NCBI RefSeq assembly: GCF_013426205.1
Contig: NC_089428.1
Location: forward strand, 434,001 to 498,000
From: Metarhizium brunneum
Taxonomy: Eukaryota > Ascomycota > Sordariomycetes > Hypocreales > Clavicipitaceae
Reading direction: 5' to 3'
DNA length: 64,000 bases
Shown here: in pieces, positions 36,355 through 50,026 of the stretch
Layout of the letters: every line of letters starts with the position of its first letter
Numbering within the stretch: position 1 is the first letter of the stretch
Made by a program: the position numbers and the translations under genes
Notes under the pieces: model-generated
Told to the model about the DNA's origin: nothing
Seen by the model: the letters and a program-made list of their open reading frames with translations, nothing else
The model's database searches: none

Positions 36355-39300
36355 TAATAAAAAAATAAAAAAAAAAGGCTAGTTAATTACCAGGACCTAT
36401 TAGTAATATAATTAATAGTTATACCTAGCTAATTAAATAGTAATATATAATTAAAAAAATACTATATATATATATTATAATACGTTATATTTACTAGCTT
36501 AAAAGGTAATTTATAACCTTATATACTAATAAAAGCTTATAACTTTATATATTAAAAATATATATAATAATAATAATAACTTATAATTATATAAATTATA
36601 CCCTAAAAAACTTAAAGTAATCTAATATAATATAAATTAATAAAGTTTATACCTAACTTTTATAAAGCCTATTATTTTTCTTATAATTACCTTATTTTAC
36701 TTTTATATACCTAATTTAAATAAATTACTTTATAAATAATATAATTATTTATAGGTTTTTAGCTTTATATTACTCCCTAAAATACTTATTAATATTAGAC
36801 TTAATTAATAATTAATAATTTTATTATAATTATAACTAATACTAAAAAAGGTAATAAGCTTAATATAAATAAATTACTTATTATAACTTTAAGAATTAAA
36901 GCTAATAAGCTTAAAAAAGTAATAAAAAAGCTATTATTATAAAAAATATTAATAAAAAAAAAATATATTATTAAAAGCTAAAAATATTAAAAAAATTAAT
37001 AAACTTAATAAAATAACTAAGAAAATAAAAAAAAAAAAAAAGATAAAAAGGAGAATTAAGAAAAATACTATAAAGCTAGTTAATAAAAAGTAGCTTTATA
37101 TTATAGTTTTCCCCTTTATTATAAAGGGCATAAAATTATATATATAATATTAATATTATATAAGCATAAAATCTAAAATAATATTAGGTTATATTAGGCT
37201 AAAAATAATAAGAAATTAAAAAAGTAAATTATTTTAGTATAATTAATATTATATTATAGCTTATTAATTACAGCTACTTTATAATAGCCTTAGTTATTAT
37301 TATATAGTTAAATTTTATATATTATTATAATTTTATAATTATAACTTATATTAAGTTACACTAAAAACCTAAAATACCTATATATATAATATATTTATAA
37401 GGTTTCTTTTATATTTTAAGTTAATTTTATATTTAAATTATTTACCTTTTTTATTATTAAAACCTAATATAACTAATTATAAGTTACTACTCTTATATAT
37501 ATATATTTCTTATAAGTATTATAACTACTTACTTATTAATATTTATTATAGCTATTTATAAACTATTATATATAAAATACACACTAATAATAATAAGATA
37601 ACTAAGTATAATAAGAAGCCTAATATAAGTAAATTACCTATTATAACCTTTAAGGGTTAAAGCTAATAAGGCCTAGTAGGTAATATAGCTATTAATAAAT
37701 TAAAAGCTTTTTATAATAAAAGGGATATTTATTTTAACCCTAAAAATCTTAATTTTATAAAAATTAAAAAGGTTATAAAAATAATTAAAAATTTAAAAAA
37801 AAAAGCTTTTAAAAATATTAAACTAAAATATAATACTAAAAAAGCTATAAAACTAGCTATAAAAAAAGCTAATAAAGCTAATAAAGCTAAGGCTAAAAAA
37901 GCTAAAAAAGCTAAAAAAGCTTATAAGGCTAAAGCTACCAAATAAATTTATATTAGTAGTTTTATCTCTTTTAGAGAGGATATTTTAATAATATAAATTA
38001 TATTAATATTTTAAATTATATTGTTATATAAACTTATTAACTTTATAATTATAACTTATATTAAGTTATATTAAAAACCTAAAATACCTATATATATAAT
38101 ATATTTATAAAATTTTTCTTATATTTTAAGTTAATTTTATATTTAAATTATTTACTTTTTTTATTATTAAAACCTAATATAATTAATTATAAGTTATTAC
38201 CTTTATATATATATATTTTTATAAGTATTATAATTACTTATTTATTAATATTTATTATAGTTATTTATAAATAATAATAATAAAATAACTAAATATAATA
38301 AAAAGCCTAATATAAGTAAATTACTTATTATAACCTTTAAAAGTTAAAACTAATAAAGCTTAATAAATAATATAATTATTAATAAATTAAAAGCTTTTTA
38401 TAATAAAAAAAATATTTATTTTAAAGCTAAAAATCTTAATTTTATAAAAATTATAAAAATTATAAAAATAATTAAAAATTTAAAAGAAAAAGCTTTTAAA
38501 AATATTAAATTAAAATATAATATTAAAAAAACTATAAAATTAGCTATAAAAAAAGCTAATAAAACTAATAAAATTAAGGCTAAAAAAGCTAAAAAAACTT
38601 ATAAAATTAAAGCTACTAAATAAATTTACATTAGTAGTTTTACCTTTTCTAAAGGGTTAATATAAGTTATAATTATAAAATTAATAGGTTTATATAATAA
38701 TATATAAGATTTAATTATATAATTATAGCTAAGGCTATTATAAAATAATTATAGCTAATAAGCTATAATATAATATTAATTATACTAAAATAATTTACTT
38801 TTTTAGTTTTTTATTATCTTTAGCTTAATATAACCTAATATTATTTTAAATTTTATACTTATATAATATTAATATTAAATATATAATTTTATTTAATTAT
38901 AAAGTAAATTAATTAAAAATTAAAATTAATAATTAAATAATTTAATAAATTTAATTTATTTTATTATTTTTTTTTCTTTAAAAAAATAATAATATTAATT
39001 AAAAAAAATAATAAACTTAATTATATAATTTAATTAATTATAATATAAGCTTATATTAGCTTTTTAATATTATAAGTATTATTTTTCCTTTATAATAAGA
39101 GGGAAAACTATAATATAAAGCTACTTTTTATTAATTAGCTTTATAATATTCTTCTTAATTTTTCCTTTTATTTTTTTTTATTTTTTTACTTTTTTAGTTA
39201 TTTTATTAAGTTTTTTAATTTTTTTAATATTTTTAGCTTTTAATAATATATTCCTTTTTTTATTAATATTTTTTATAATAATAGCTTTTTTATTATTTTT

Positions 39301-39835
39301 TTAAGCTTATTAATTTTAATTCTTAAAATTATAATAAGTAATTTACTTATTTTAAGCTTATTACTTTTTTTAGTATTAATTATAATTATAATAAGATTAT
39401 TAACTATTAATTAAGTCTAATATTAATAAGTACTTTAAGAAGTAATATAAACCTAGAAACTTATAAGTAGTTATATTATTTATAAAGTAATATATTTAAA
39501 TTAATATAATATATAAAAGTAAAATAAGATAATTATAAAAAAAATAATAGGCTTTATAAAAGTTAGGACTTTATTAATTTATATTATATTAAATTACTTT
39601 AAGTTTTTTAGGGTATAACTTATATAATTATAAGTTATTATTATTATTATATACTTTTATTAGTATATAAGGTTATAAATCACCTTTTAAGCTAGTAAAT
39701 TTAATATATTATAATATATATATATAGTATTTTTAAAATTATATATTACTATTAAATTAACTAGGTATAGCTATTAATTATATTACTAGTAGGTTCTAGT
39801 AATTAACTAGCCTTTTTTTTATTTTTTTATAATAA
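36355..39835. mobile_element. C3-B3-C4 inverted array
   Basis: C3 (about 36355-37130, same orientation as C1) and C4 (about 39075-39835, inverted) flank B3 (about 37131-38925), which has its own ~190-bp inverted termini. B3 contains a direct tandem duplication (about 37335-37990 and 38040-38650). Each copy ends in a Lys/Ala-rich frame: the first reads KKANKANKAKAKKAKKAKKA and stops at TAA near 37944. The Lys codons may be RIPed Glu codons, so the ancestral tail may have been Glu/Ala-rich. No known transposase motif was recognised. Confidence 0.6.
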
Positions 39836-40868
39836 TTTAATAAGTATTATTTTTTAAAGTAAAATTATTTATTAAAGTAAAACTTATTTAAATTAAAAAA
39901 AAATATAAAGGTATTTTTTATACTAATAAAATAATATAATTAAATAGTTTCTTTAACTTTCTCTATTATATAAGTATTAGAGCCGCTATATAATACTTAA
40001 TATAATCTAAGGTATTTATAGCCTAAATAATAAAGATAGTATTAAAGTTTACTTTATAAACCTTATTTTTATACTTATTTTCCTATATAGCCTTTAAGCC
40101 TATCTTATACATTCTTTTTTATTCTAAGATTTACTAAAATAAAAATTAGCTTTAAAGCTATTCTAAAACTTATTATTTCTTATAAAAGTAGAATATAATT
40201 ATTATTATATACACGGTAAAAATTAGTTTATTATAATAATTATTTAGCTTTTTTTATTTAAGTTTAATATAAACTTTTAAAAGTTTTTAAGTTTTTATAT
40301 TTATATTATTAAATAATTATACTTCTTTTATAACTTATTAATTATTCTTTTTAATTATTATACCTTAAATAGCTAGCTTTAGGTAATTAAGTAGTATTTT
40401 TACTACTTAAAAGTACTTTTTAAACCCTTTTAAAGTTAAGTGTTTCCTTATAATATTATTACCTTATAATTATCTAAAAGTAATTTTAAATAGTTAAAGG
40501 ATTTTATAAATTATAATAATAACTTTTTACTTTTTAAGGGAGAGTTTTTCTTTTAGTATTACCAGCCTATCTTATTTTTTGCTGCCTTAGCTAATCTATT
40601 ATTCCTTAATAATAAAAAATATCCTATTTATAGTAATATATTTTAGCAAAGTATATAAGGCTATTACTTTATTAGATTACTAGTAAGTATAAACATTTTA
40701 AGCTTATATAAAAATAAGCTTAGTTAGGGTTATTTATTATTAAGCTTTATAAAAGTTCTTAAGAAGTTAACTGCTTATTTAAAGCGTAATACTAATATTA
40801 TATAACTTATTAAACAGCCTAAACTTACAGTACTTGTCCACTTCCTCGGCATTTATTGTCTTAGAAAC
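39836..40868. other. Unassigned, moderately RIPed stretch
   Basis: Plus strand T-rich, so any former gene would lie on the minus strand. Around 40560-40600 the sequence is less mutated (GCTGCCTTAGCTAATC). I could not identify a domain. Confidence 0.35.
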
Positions 40869-41370
40869 CACTAATATATTTAATATTTAATACTTAATAT
40901 AACCTTGTATTAAAAAAGTTTAATATTAAAGAAGTTTATATTAAGTATTAAATATTAAGTATTAAGTATTAAAAATATTAAGAAAATATTAAGGATATTA
41001 AGAATATTAAGAAAATATAAATTATTAAGCCTAAAATTCTTAATTTCTATAAACTACCTAATAGGTCTAGTAGCAGGAGTTTAAGGTCCTAAGCTGCATA
41101 ATTTGCTTTTTACTACTATATCTAGCTTTAATTTGCCGTGGAAGTTTAAGATATAGCCAGACCTTTTTTAAGAAGGTAACCCTAATTTATATTACGCTTA
41201 ATTATTACTAAATTTAGTTAATATAATATGGTTTTTAATATTCTTAATATTTTTAATATTTCTTAATATTAAAAGACCTTATATTAAAGAGTTAATATTA
41301 AGAAAATTAATATCCTTAATATATATTAAGAATATTAACAAGGGTTATTTAATACTAAATATATTACTTC
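40869..41370. mobile_element. ~500-bp element bounded by inverted repeats
   Basis: TAATATATTTAATATTTAAT...AACCTTGT at the left matches the complement of the right end (41330-41370). The right end is the RIPed partner of 7606-7694. Interior includes a less mutated stretch (41050-41170). Looks like a MITE or solo terminal repeat; class not determined. Confidence 0.45.
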
Positions 41371-41379
41371 TAAGCGCTA

Positions 41380-42616
41380 TCTATATATATACGGATAAAA
41401 GTAGTATCAACAATTATATAGGCGCTATAGCTAGGTGTATAACTACTAGTCAAATTAAAAGTGCTTATATAGGTAATAACGCTGTTTTAATAGTATATAC
41501 CGGTAAGCTCTAAGGGATCTTTTTAGCTTTATAGATCGCCTAAGAAGATAAAAGCTAAGGTAATATTAGAAATAAAGTCCTAATATATATAGATAATTAA
41601 GCAGCTATTAGGTTAATAATAAGGCTAAGAGGTAAATCAGGGTTTTATTTTCTCTAAAATAAAATATATTAAGTATAAAAATTATAAAAGTAAAGCTTAA
41701 CTATTAAGATTAGATAAATTCCTGCTTATATAAAAATATATAATAATAAAGCAGCTAAAAAAGCTATAAAATAAAGAATAAAAGGACTATTAAGGCTAAA
41801 AGTATAATAACCTTAAGTCCTATACTTACTAAGATCTATATTAAAGCAATAAATAGGTATAGTTACTAATAAAAGGTAATAAGTATACTAGTAGCAAGAA
41901 ACCAAAGGCTGGATAACCTTTTAATATATACTAGAGCTAATACTAAGAGTATTATAGCTATATAAAAACTTTAGTAAAAGGTAAAGCACTATTTATATCT
42001 AACTTTAAATAAAGAAAATTAAGATAAATAACTTTCTCTTTAAATAAAAAGTACCAGAAATTAAAAACCCTAGATATAACTATAAAAAAGGCTGGTAAAT
42101 AATAGCTTATATTTTACTTTAATATAAGAAATATATAATATTTTAAAACTAAGAACTAGGCTAATTTCTAGGATAATAAAATCTTAGGGTTTTATTAAGT
42201 AAGCGTAAAGTAATAATAAAGGTTATTAAGTTTATAAAATAAACTTAGATTCTTAGGTAATTTAAGATAAACTTATAACTAAACTAAGCTAAGTATTAAG
42301 GGAAAGTAGGTAAAAATATATATATATAAGGTATATTTTTGCCTTACCTAGACCTAAAAATATAAATATTATATATTAATATAAAACCACGATTTATAGA
42401 AGCTAGTAAGCTAATATAAAAAGGTTAAGAGGAAAAGTAGGAAGTTTAGAAATAGCTGGCCAGGGACCAGATAGTATTAGTAAAGTAGAGCGTAATAAAT
42501 AAATATTTAAAGCGCTTTAGTAATTAGCTAAACCCTGCTTACCAGGTATAGCTGCTTTTAATAGCGGCTAAAACTAAGTAGGAATAGAACCTGAACCTGA
42601 ACCTGAACCTGAACTA
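41380..42616 (+). pseudogene. 5'-truncated Tad-like LINE fragment: RNase H and C-terminal zinc motif
   Basis: Readable in one strand with RIP-type stops. Blocks: IYTDKSS followed by NYIGAIA (RNase H YTDGS box, from 41388); VYTGKL-GIFLAL-IA, matching VYAAELQGI-LAL-IA; LIYIDN-AAIR (41585-41610), matching FSDNQAAI; IPAYIKIYNNKAAKKA, matching WIPAHxxIxGNExADxxA; and PRYNYKK...IIAYILL-YKKY (42069-42140), the CCHC-type tail with Cys/His changed to Tyr. The order RNase H then zinc motif is that of Tad1-clade LINEs. RT and endonuclease are absent, as is usual for 5'-truncated copies. Confidence 0.75.
42587..42615 (+). repeat. (GAACCT)n short tandem repeat at the LINE 3' end
   Basis: Four full GAACCT units plus a partial fifth directly after the LINE 3' region, not AT-converted. 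It may be the element's 3' terminal repeat. Confidence 0.75.
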
Positions 42617-42682
42617 CTGCTTTGCGGTTGTTTTTCTTAAATCCTCGAGGTCGCGATTTCTTCGATTCGTTTATAGCCTCCT

Positions 42683-43116
42683 TATTACGACCTAGCCGCA
42701 AGCTGCAGTGTAGGTCGCAAAATAGGCCGGCTATATAAGCTACCTTATAGTAATAACTATTAATAAAAAAACCTTAATAAAATTAAGTATATAAATAATT
42801 AAAGTATTTAAGGTTTAATTACTTTAATAAATATAAAAATTAAAAGAATTAAGTTTTAATTTATTTAATTAATTTTATATAATAAATTATATAATTATTA
42901 TAATTTCTTTTTTTATAAATAAACTTTAATTTCTTAGCTTTTAATATAAATTATTATATTAAATAAGTTTTACTTATAACTTTTTAACTTTAATTACTTA
43001 ATTATAATTTATAACTTATTATTAATATAATAATTAATTACTTAAATTAATTATTTTAATTATTTTATTAATATAAATTATAATTAGTTTATTTTTTAAA
43101 AATTTTAATTATTATA
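42683..43116 (+). repeat. E4 5' LTR (434 bp)
   Basis: Outer end keeps CGACCTAGCCGCAAGCTGCA; inner end is AT-converted (AATTATTATA). Confidence 0.9.
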
Positions 43117-44052
43117 TATTAAAAGCTTTTATTTAAATAATTATTATATTATTTTAAGTAATATCTAATAATTATTAAAATAATATTTATAATACTTATT
43201 TTATTTAAAATAATTATATTATTAATATCTTAAAAACCTTAAAACCTTAAACCTTAAAATTTTATAATTAAACTTATATAATTATATTAATAAGTTAAGT
43301 AATTTAATCTTAAATATTAAATATTTATATTAAAATAAAAAAACTTAAAAGAAATTATTAAGCTTAAAATATTAAAACTTTATAATAATAATTTAAAAAT
43401 ATTTTAAGAATTTTTAATTTACTTTAAAGTATATTATTAATTTTACTTTAATAAATTAATTAATATATAAGTAAAAGTATTATATATTAAAAAATATATA
43501 ATAAATATTATATTTATATAATTTAAATTAATTATATAAAATTATTTTATTAATATAAAAAATAATTAAAAAAATAAAATAAAAAAAATATTTATTAATT
43601 ATAAAAAATTTAAAAAAATAATTAAAAAAATATTTAAATTAATTAATAAAATAAAATTTATAATTATTTATATAAATTAACTTAAATAAAAAAAATTTAT
43701 ATTAAATTATATAATATATTTTAAATAAGTTACTTTAATATTAAATTAAAAAAATAAGCTATTTATATTAGCTTTTTTTAAAAAATTAAAAAAAAAATTA
43801 AAAATAAATTATATAAAAAAAATATATTAAATAACTTTTTAAATTATATAATAATAATAATTTAAATTAATAATAAATAATATTAATAATATATATAAAA
43901 ATAATAAAAAAAAAAACTTAAAATTTTATAAAAAAAAAAAATAATAAATAAATTAAAAAAAAAAATAAAAAAAACTTATTATTTATAATTATACTTTTAA
44001 TTTTAAATAAATAAAGCTTAATATTATTAAAAAAAATAAAAAAAAAAAGAAA

Positions 44053-44094
44053 TATTATAATTATAAAAAATTAAAATATTTTATTAATAAATAT
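44053..44094 (+). pseudogene. E4 gag zinc-knuckle remnant
   Basis: TAT codons in CX2CX4HX4C spacing, as in E1-E3. Confidence 0.82.
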
Positions 44095-47030
44095 AAAAAA
44101 CTTAAAAAAAAATAAAAACTAATATTAAAAAAAAATAAAAAATAACTTAATATTATTAATTAATAAAAAAATAAAATTATTAAATTAAAAGTAAAATATA
44201 AAAATCTTAATTAAATTTTTTATTATAATAATAATTATTATATTTATATAAATAATAAATAAAAAAAAAATAATTTTTAAAAAAATTAAAAAAACTAAAA
44301 AAAAAAATTATAAATTTTATAAAAAATAAATTATAAATAATTAAATAATTAATATAAAAAAAATTAAATAAATAATTAATAAAAAAAAAACTTTTATAAT
44401 AATAAAATAAAAAAAACTTTATAAATTAAAATTATTAAAATATTTAAATAAAAACTTATATTAAAAATTTTTTAATTAAGTATAATAATAAATAAAAATA
44501 AGAAAAATTTAAAAAAAATAATAATATAAAAAAAAATAATATAAAAAAAAATAAAATATATAAATTTTTATTTTTTTTAATAAATTAAAAAATAAAATAA
44601 AAAAAATAAATATTAATAATAATAATATAACTTTAAATACTTTAAAAGTATTTAAAAATAAATAAAATAAAAAATAAATACTAATAAAACTAATAATTAT
44701 ATAAAAATAAATTATATAATAATATTTTTTTATATTAATAAAAAAATATTTTATAATTTTTATTATTATAATAAATATTATTATAATATTAAAAAACCTA
44801 ATATTATAATACTTAAAAAAAAAAAAAAATAATTTTAAATTTTTATTAAAATATAAAAATTATATATAATTAATATAAATATTATATATATTTATAATAT
44901 ATTAAGTATATTTTATAATTAAAGTATAATTAAATATATTTTTAATTAAAATAAAAAAATATTTAATTAAAATATTATATTTTAAATAAAAACTTTTAAA
45001 ATAAAAAATAAAAATAATTAATAATAATTAAATAATAATTTTAAAACCTAATTTAAATATACTTATTAAATATTAAGCTTATATAAATTTTAAAATATAT
45101 ATAAATTAAATATATATTAATTATATATATATATAAAAAATAAATAATAATATTAATATATATATAAAAAAAAAATTTTAATATATAAAAGAAAGTTATT
45201 ATTTAAATTATTTTAATATAAAATAAAAAATTATATAATATATTTATTATTAAATTACTTAAAATATATAATAAATAAAGCTAAAAAATAATATAAATAA
45301 TAATATAAAATATTAATAATATATAAATAAATATAATAAATATTAAATATATTTAAATAAAAAAATTCTAAAAGAATTATAAAATTAATATATTATAATA
45401 AATAAAAGCTAAATAAATAATATTATAAATAAAGATTTAATTTTAAATATAATAAAAAATATATAATAAATTATAATAATTTAAAATATAAAAAGTATAA
45501 AAAAATAAAAAATTAAATTTATAATTATTTATATTAAATATTTAATAATAAATTTTACTTTAAATATTTATAAAATAAAATTAAACTTATAAAATAATAT
45601 TAAAAAATAAAATAATAAATTATAAAAAAATTTATTTTAAAAAGCTTAAAAAATAAAATATATTATTTATAAAAAAATTATAAATTAATATAAAAAAAAA
45701 ATACTAATAATTTTTAATATAATTTAAAATAAATAAAATAATAAAATAATATTAAATATTAAAATTATAAAATATTATATTTATATACTTATAAATAATA
45801 ATATAATAAGTAATTATATTTTACTTAAAATTATTAATTATTATTAATTATTATAAAAATATAAAAAATATTATATAAATTAATTAATATTAAAAAAAAA
45901 CTTTTTATTTATAATAATAAAATTATTAATTAAAAAACTAATTATTTTAAAATATAAATTTAAAGTTATTTAAAAGTAATTTAACTTAATATTATAAATA
46001 TATTAAAATATAATTTAATATTAAAATATTTATAATTATAAAAAAGTAATTTATTAATTAATTAAAAAATAAATTAATTAAAATAAAATAAAATTTTAAG
46101 TTAATAAAATTAATAAAATTTAAAAAAAAAAAAAAAATTTTATTATAATTTAATTTATAAATAAAATTTTAAAAAAAAAAAACTTTTAAGTAAATTATTT
46201 AAAAATTAATAATAATAAATAAATAATATAAAAATAATAAATATAAAAAAAAAATAATTAAATTTATTATAATAATTTTAATAATATTATAAATTAAAAT
46301 ATAAATAATAATAAATAATAAGAAAATAAAAGCTAAAATCTAAAAAATTATTATTACTTTAAAAAAAACCTTATAAATATAAATAAAAAACTTAAAAAAA
46401 TAAAAAAAATAAAAATAATAAAAATAATAAATACTTAATAATAAAAAAAAAAAACTTAAAAATATTTTTTAAAAATATTAAAAATATAAAAAATTATTTA
46501 TAAAAAAGTTAAAAATTAAATTATTAAAATATAATTAATAAAATTATTAAATTAAATTAATAAATAAAAAATTAATAATATTTTATAAAATTTATAATTT
46601 AAATATAAAAAAACTTAAAATATTATAAAAATATATTAATAAAATATTAATAAAAAGTTATATTAAAATATTTATATTAAAAATTAAATACTTAATTATA
46701 TTTATTTTAAAAAAAAATAAGAAATTATAATTAATAATAAATTATTAATAATTAAATATAATTATTATAAAAAATTAAATATTATTATTATTTATTTTTA
46801 AATTATAAAATTAATTATATAAAATAAATTAGTTTATTACTTTGAACCTAAAAAAAGTATATAATTTAATTTAAATAAAAAAAAACTATAAATAAAAAAT
46901 AATTTTTAAAATAAAATTTAAATTATTTAAATACTTAATAATATTATTTAAACTTATTAATATATTAATAATATTTTAATAAATAATTAATAATATATTA
47001 TAAAAATATTTAAATAATTTTATAATAATA

Positions 47031-47042
47031 TATTTAAATAAT
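47031..47042 (+). pseudogene. E4 reverse transcriptase active-site remnant
   Basis: TAT TTA AAT AAT (YLDD to YLNN) in an III-YLNN-ILIF context. Confidence 0.82.
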
Positions 47043-50026
47043 ATATTAATTTTCTTAAAAACCTTAAAGAATTATAAAAAATATATATATAAAATATTAT
47101 AAATATTATAAAATATAAAATTATTAATAAAATTAATAAAAAGTAAATTTTATACTTAAAAAATAAACTTTTTAAAATATATAATATAATTAAATAAAAT
47201 ATAAATAAAAAAATTTAAAGTAAAAATAATAAAAAATTAATTAATATAAAAAAATATTAAAAATATATAAAACTTTAAAAGCTTTATAAATTATTATAAA
47301 AAATTTATTAAAAGCTATAATAAAATTATAATATTTTTAAATAAATTTATTAAGAAAAATAAATAATAAAATTAAAATAATAAAATATAATATATTTTTA
47401 ATAAAATTAAAAAACTTATTATATTTAAACTTATTTTAAGAATTTTTAATTTAAAAAAAAAAATAAAATTAAAAATTAATTTTTTAAATTTTACTTTAAA
47501 AATATAAATTAAATAATAAAATAATAATAAAAAATTATATTTTATTATATTTTATTTAAAAAGACTTTATAAAATAAAACTTAATTATTTTATTTATAAT
47601 AAAAATTTTTTAATAATTATTAATATTTTTAAGAAATTTAAATATTATTTTATAAAAAATAAATATAAAATTAAAATATATATTAATTATAAAAATATTT
47701 TTTATTTTATAATACTATAATAATTAAATAAATAATAAATTTAATAAATTAAATATTTTTTAGAATTTAATTATAAAATTATTTATTAAAAAAAATCTAA
47801 AAATAAATAAATAAATATTTTAAATTAAAAAAGTAATTATAATATAAAAGTATTTATAATAATAAAATAACTTTTTAAAATTAATAAAAATAATAATTTT
47901 TAATAAAAATAATTAAATATTATATTAAAAATATAAAAAAAAAACTTAATATATAATAAAATATATTAATAAATAATAAATAGTATATAATATATTAAAA
48001 ATATATTAATAAAATATATATATTACTTAAAAAAAGTATTAATATATAAAAAAAAAAATCTAAATATTATTAAAATTATAAAAAAAATATATTAAAAAAA
48101 TATATAAATATTTAGCTTATAAATACTAAGAAATTTATAAAATATTAAATAAAATATAATAATAATATAATTTCTTAGAAATTAAGAAAATAATTAAAAA
48201 AATTATTAATAAATATATATAATATAAAAAAAGTAAAGCTTTATAATATAAGCTATATAAAAAATTATAATTATTATTAATATTAATATAATTATAAAAA
48301 TTAATAGCTTTTAATTATATTATAAAGCTATTAATATTAAAAGAACTAATAATTAATATAAAATATAATAATACATTTATAATTATAAATAAACTTATAA
48401 AATATAAATACTTTTTATTATATAAAAAAATAAATAATATAAAAAAACTTATATATATATTTTTATAAATAATAATAAATAATTATAAATTATTAAAAAA
48501 AATTATATTAAATAAAAAAAATATATTTACTTTTAAGTTTTAATAAGTACTTATAATATAACTTAAAATAAATTATAAATTAAGTATTATATATTATTTA
48601 TAAATAAATAAATAAATAAAAAAATTAAATTAAATACTTAAATAATATTTATAATATTATATTAATTATTAATAAAATAATTAAATTAAATAATTACTTA
48701 TAATATAATTAATTTATAATAATTTAATATTAAAATTAATAAAGTAAATATTAGCTTATATTAATTATAAATTTAATTTTAAAATATTTTAAATATAATA
48801 TAAAAAATTATAAATAAAATAAATAATATTATAAATAAATAAACTAAAAGAATTATATAAAAAAATATAATATAAATTAAAATTTATATAAAATAAAATA
48901 ATATAATATTATAATTATAAAAAATTAAAAAAATTAATTTTTAAGAAAAAAAATATAATTTATTTACTTTAATAAAATATTAAAATAATATAATTAAATA
49001 ATAAATTAAATTATAAAAAATTAAAATTATTTATTATTAAAAAATAAATATTAATAAATAATTATAAATTTTTATTATTAAAAATTATAAAAAATTATTT
49101 TATAATATATACTTTACTTTTTAAAAAAATATTAAATAATATATTAATAAAAAAAAATTTTAAAATTTTAAATAATAAAAAGTATAAAATAAAATAAATT
49201 TTAAATATAAAAATAAAAAATAAATAATATTAATATTTTATTAAGTAAAAAAATTATAAATATAAAAAAAATATATAAAAATTTATAAAATACTTAAAAA
49301 AATACTAGTATTTATTAAAGTAATTTTATTAAAAGTATTATTAAAATTAATAAATTTTAGGTTTATAAATAAAAAAAAAATAATATAATATTTAAATATA
49401 TATTATTTTAAATTTTTTTAAAATTAATATTTAATAAACTAAAAAAAAAAAAATAGTTTTTAATTATATAATATTTTTTATACTTAGCTTTTTTTTTTTT
49501 ATATATTTTAACTTTTTTATATTATTAATACTTTATAAAACTACTTATATTATTTTCTTAAATTATATTTTTTTTTATTTTCTTAAATAAAATACTTATT
49601 ATTATTTAATTAAAGCTTTTTTTTTTACTTTTTTTAACTTTTATTTAAGCTTAAAATATTAAGTAATAATAAATTATAGCTAAAAAGAAAAAATACCTAA
49701 AATATTATAATAAAACTAATAATTATAAATATACTTTATATAATATGAAAAATTAATAAAAAATACTTAATAAAAAAATTATTTATAAGCTAAATAATAA
49801 AAATAAAAAAGTATATTAAAAAAAAATAAGTTATTTAAAATTATAAAAAGAAAATTATTATAATAAATTAAGAATTTAGCTTTTAGCTTATTTTTAAAAA
49901 TATAATTAAATATAATATTAAAAAGGTATTATAAAAAATAATAATAAAAAAAGAAAAAACTTATAAAATATTTATTATAAAATATAATTTAAGTTTTAAA
50001 AATAAAATTATAAAAAAAAAATATTA

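Noticed and set aside
40860..41010. CRISPR-like array of short ATTAAG-type repeats
   Set aside because: Repeats are irregular, AT-converted and part of an inverted-repeat element in a eukaryotic genome; no spacer periodicity.
42587..42615. Interstitial telomere repeat
   Set aside because: The unit is GAACCT, not TTAGGG/CCCTAA, and it sits at the 3' end of a LINE fragment.
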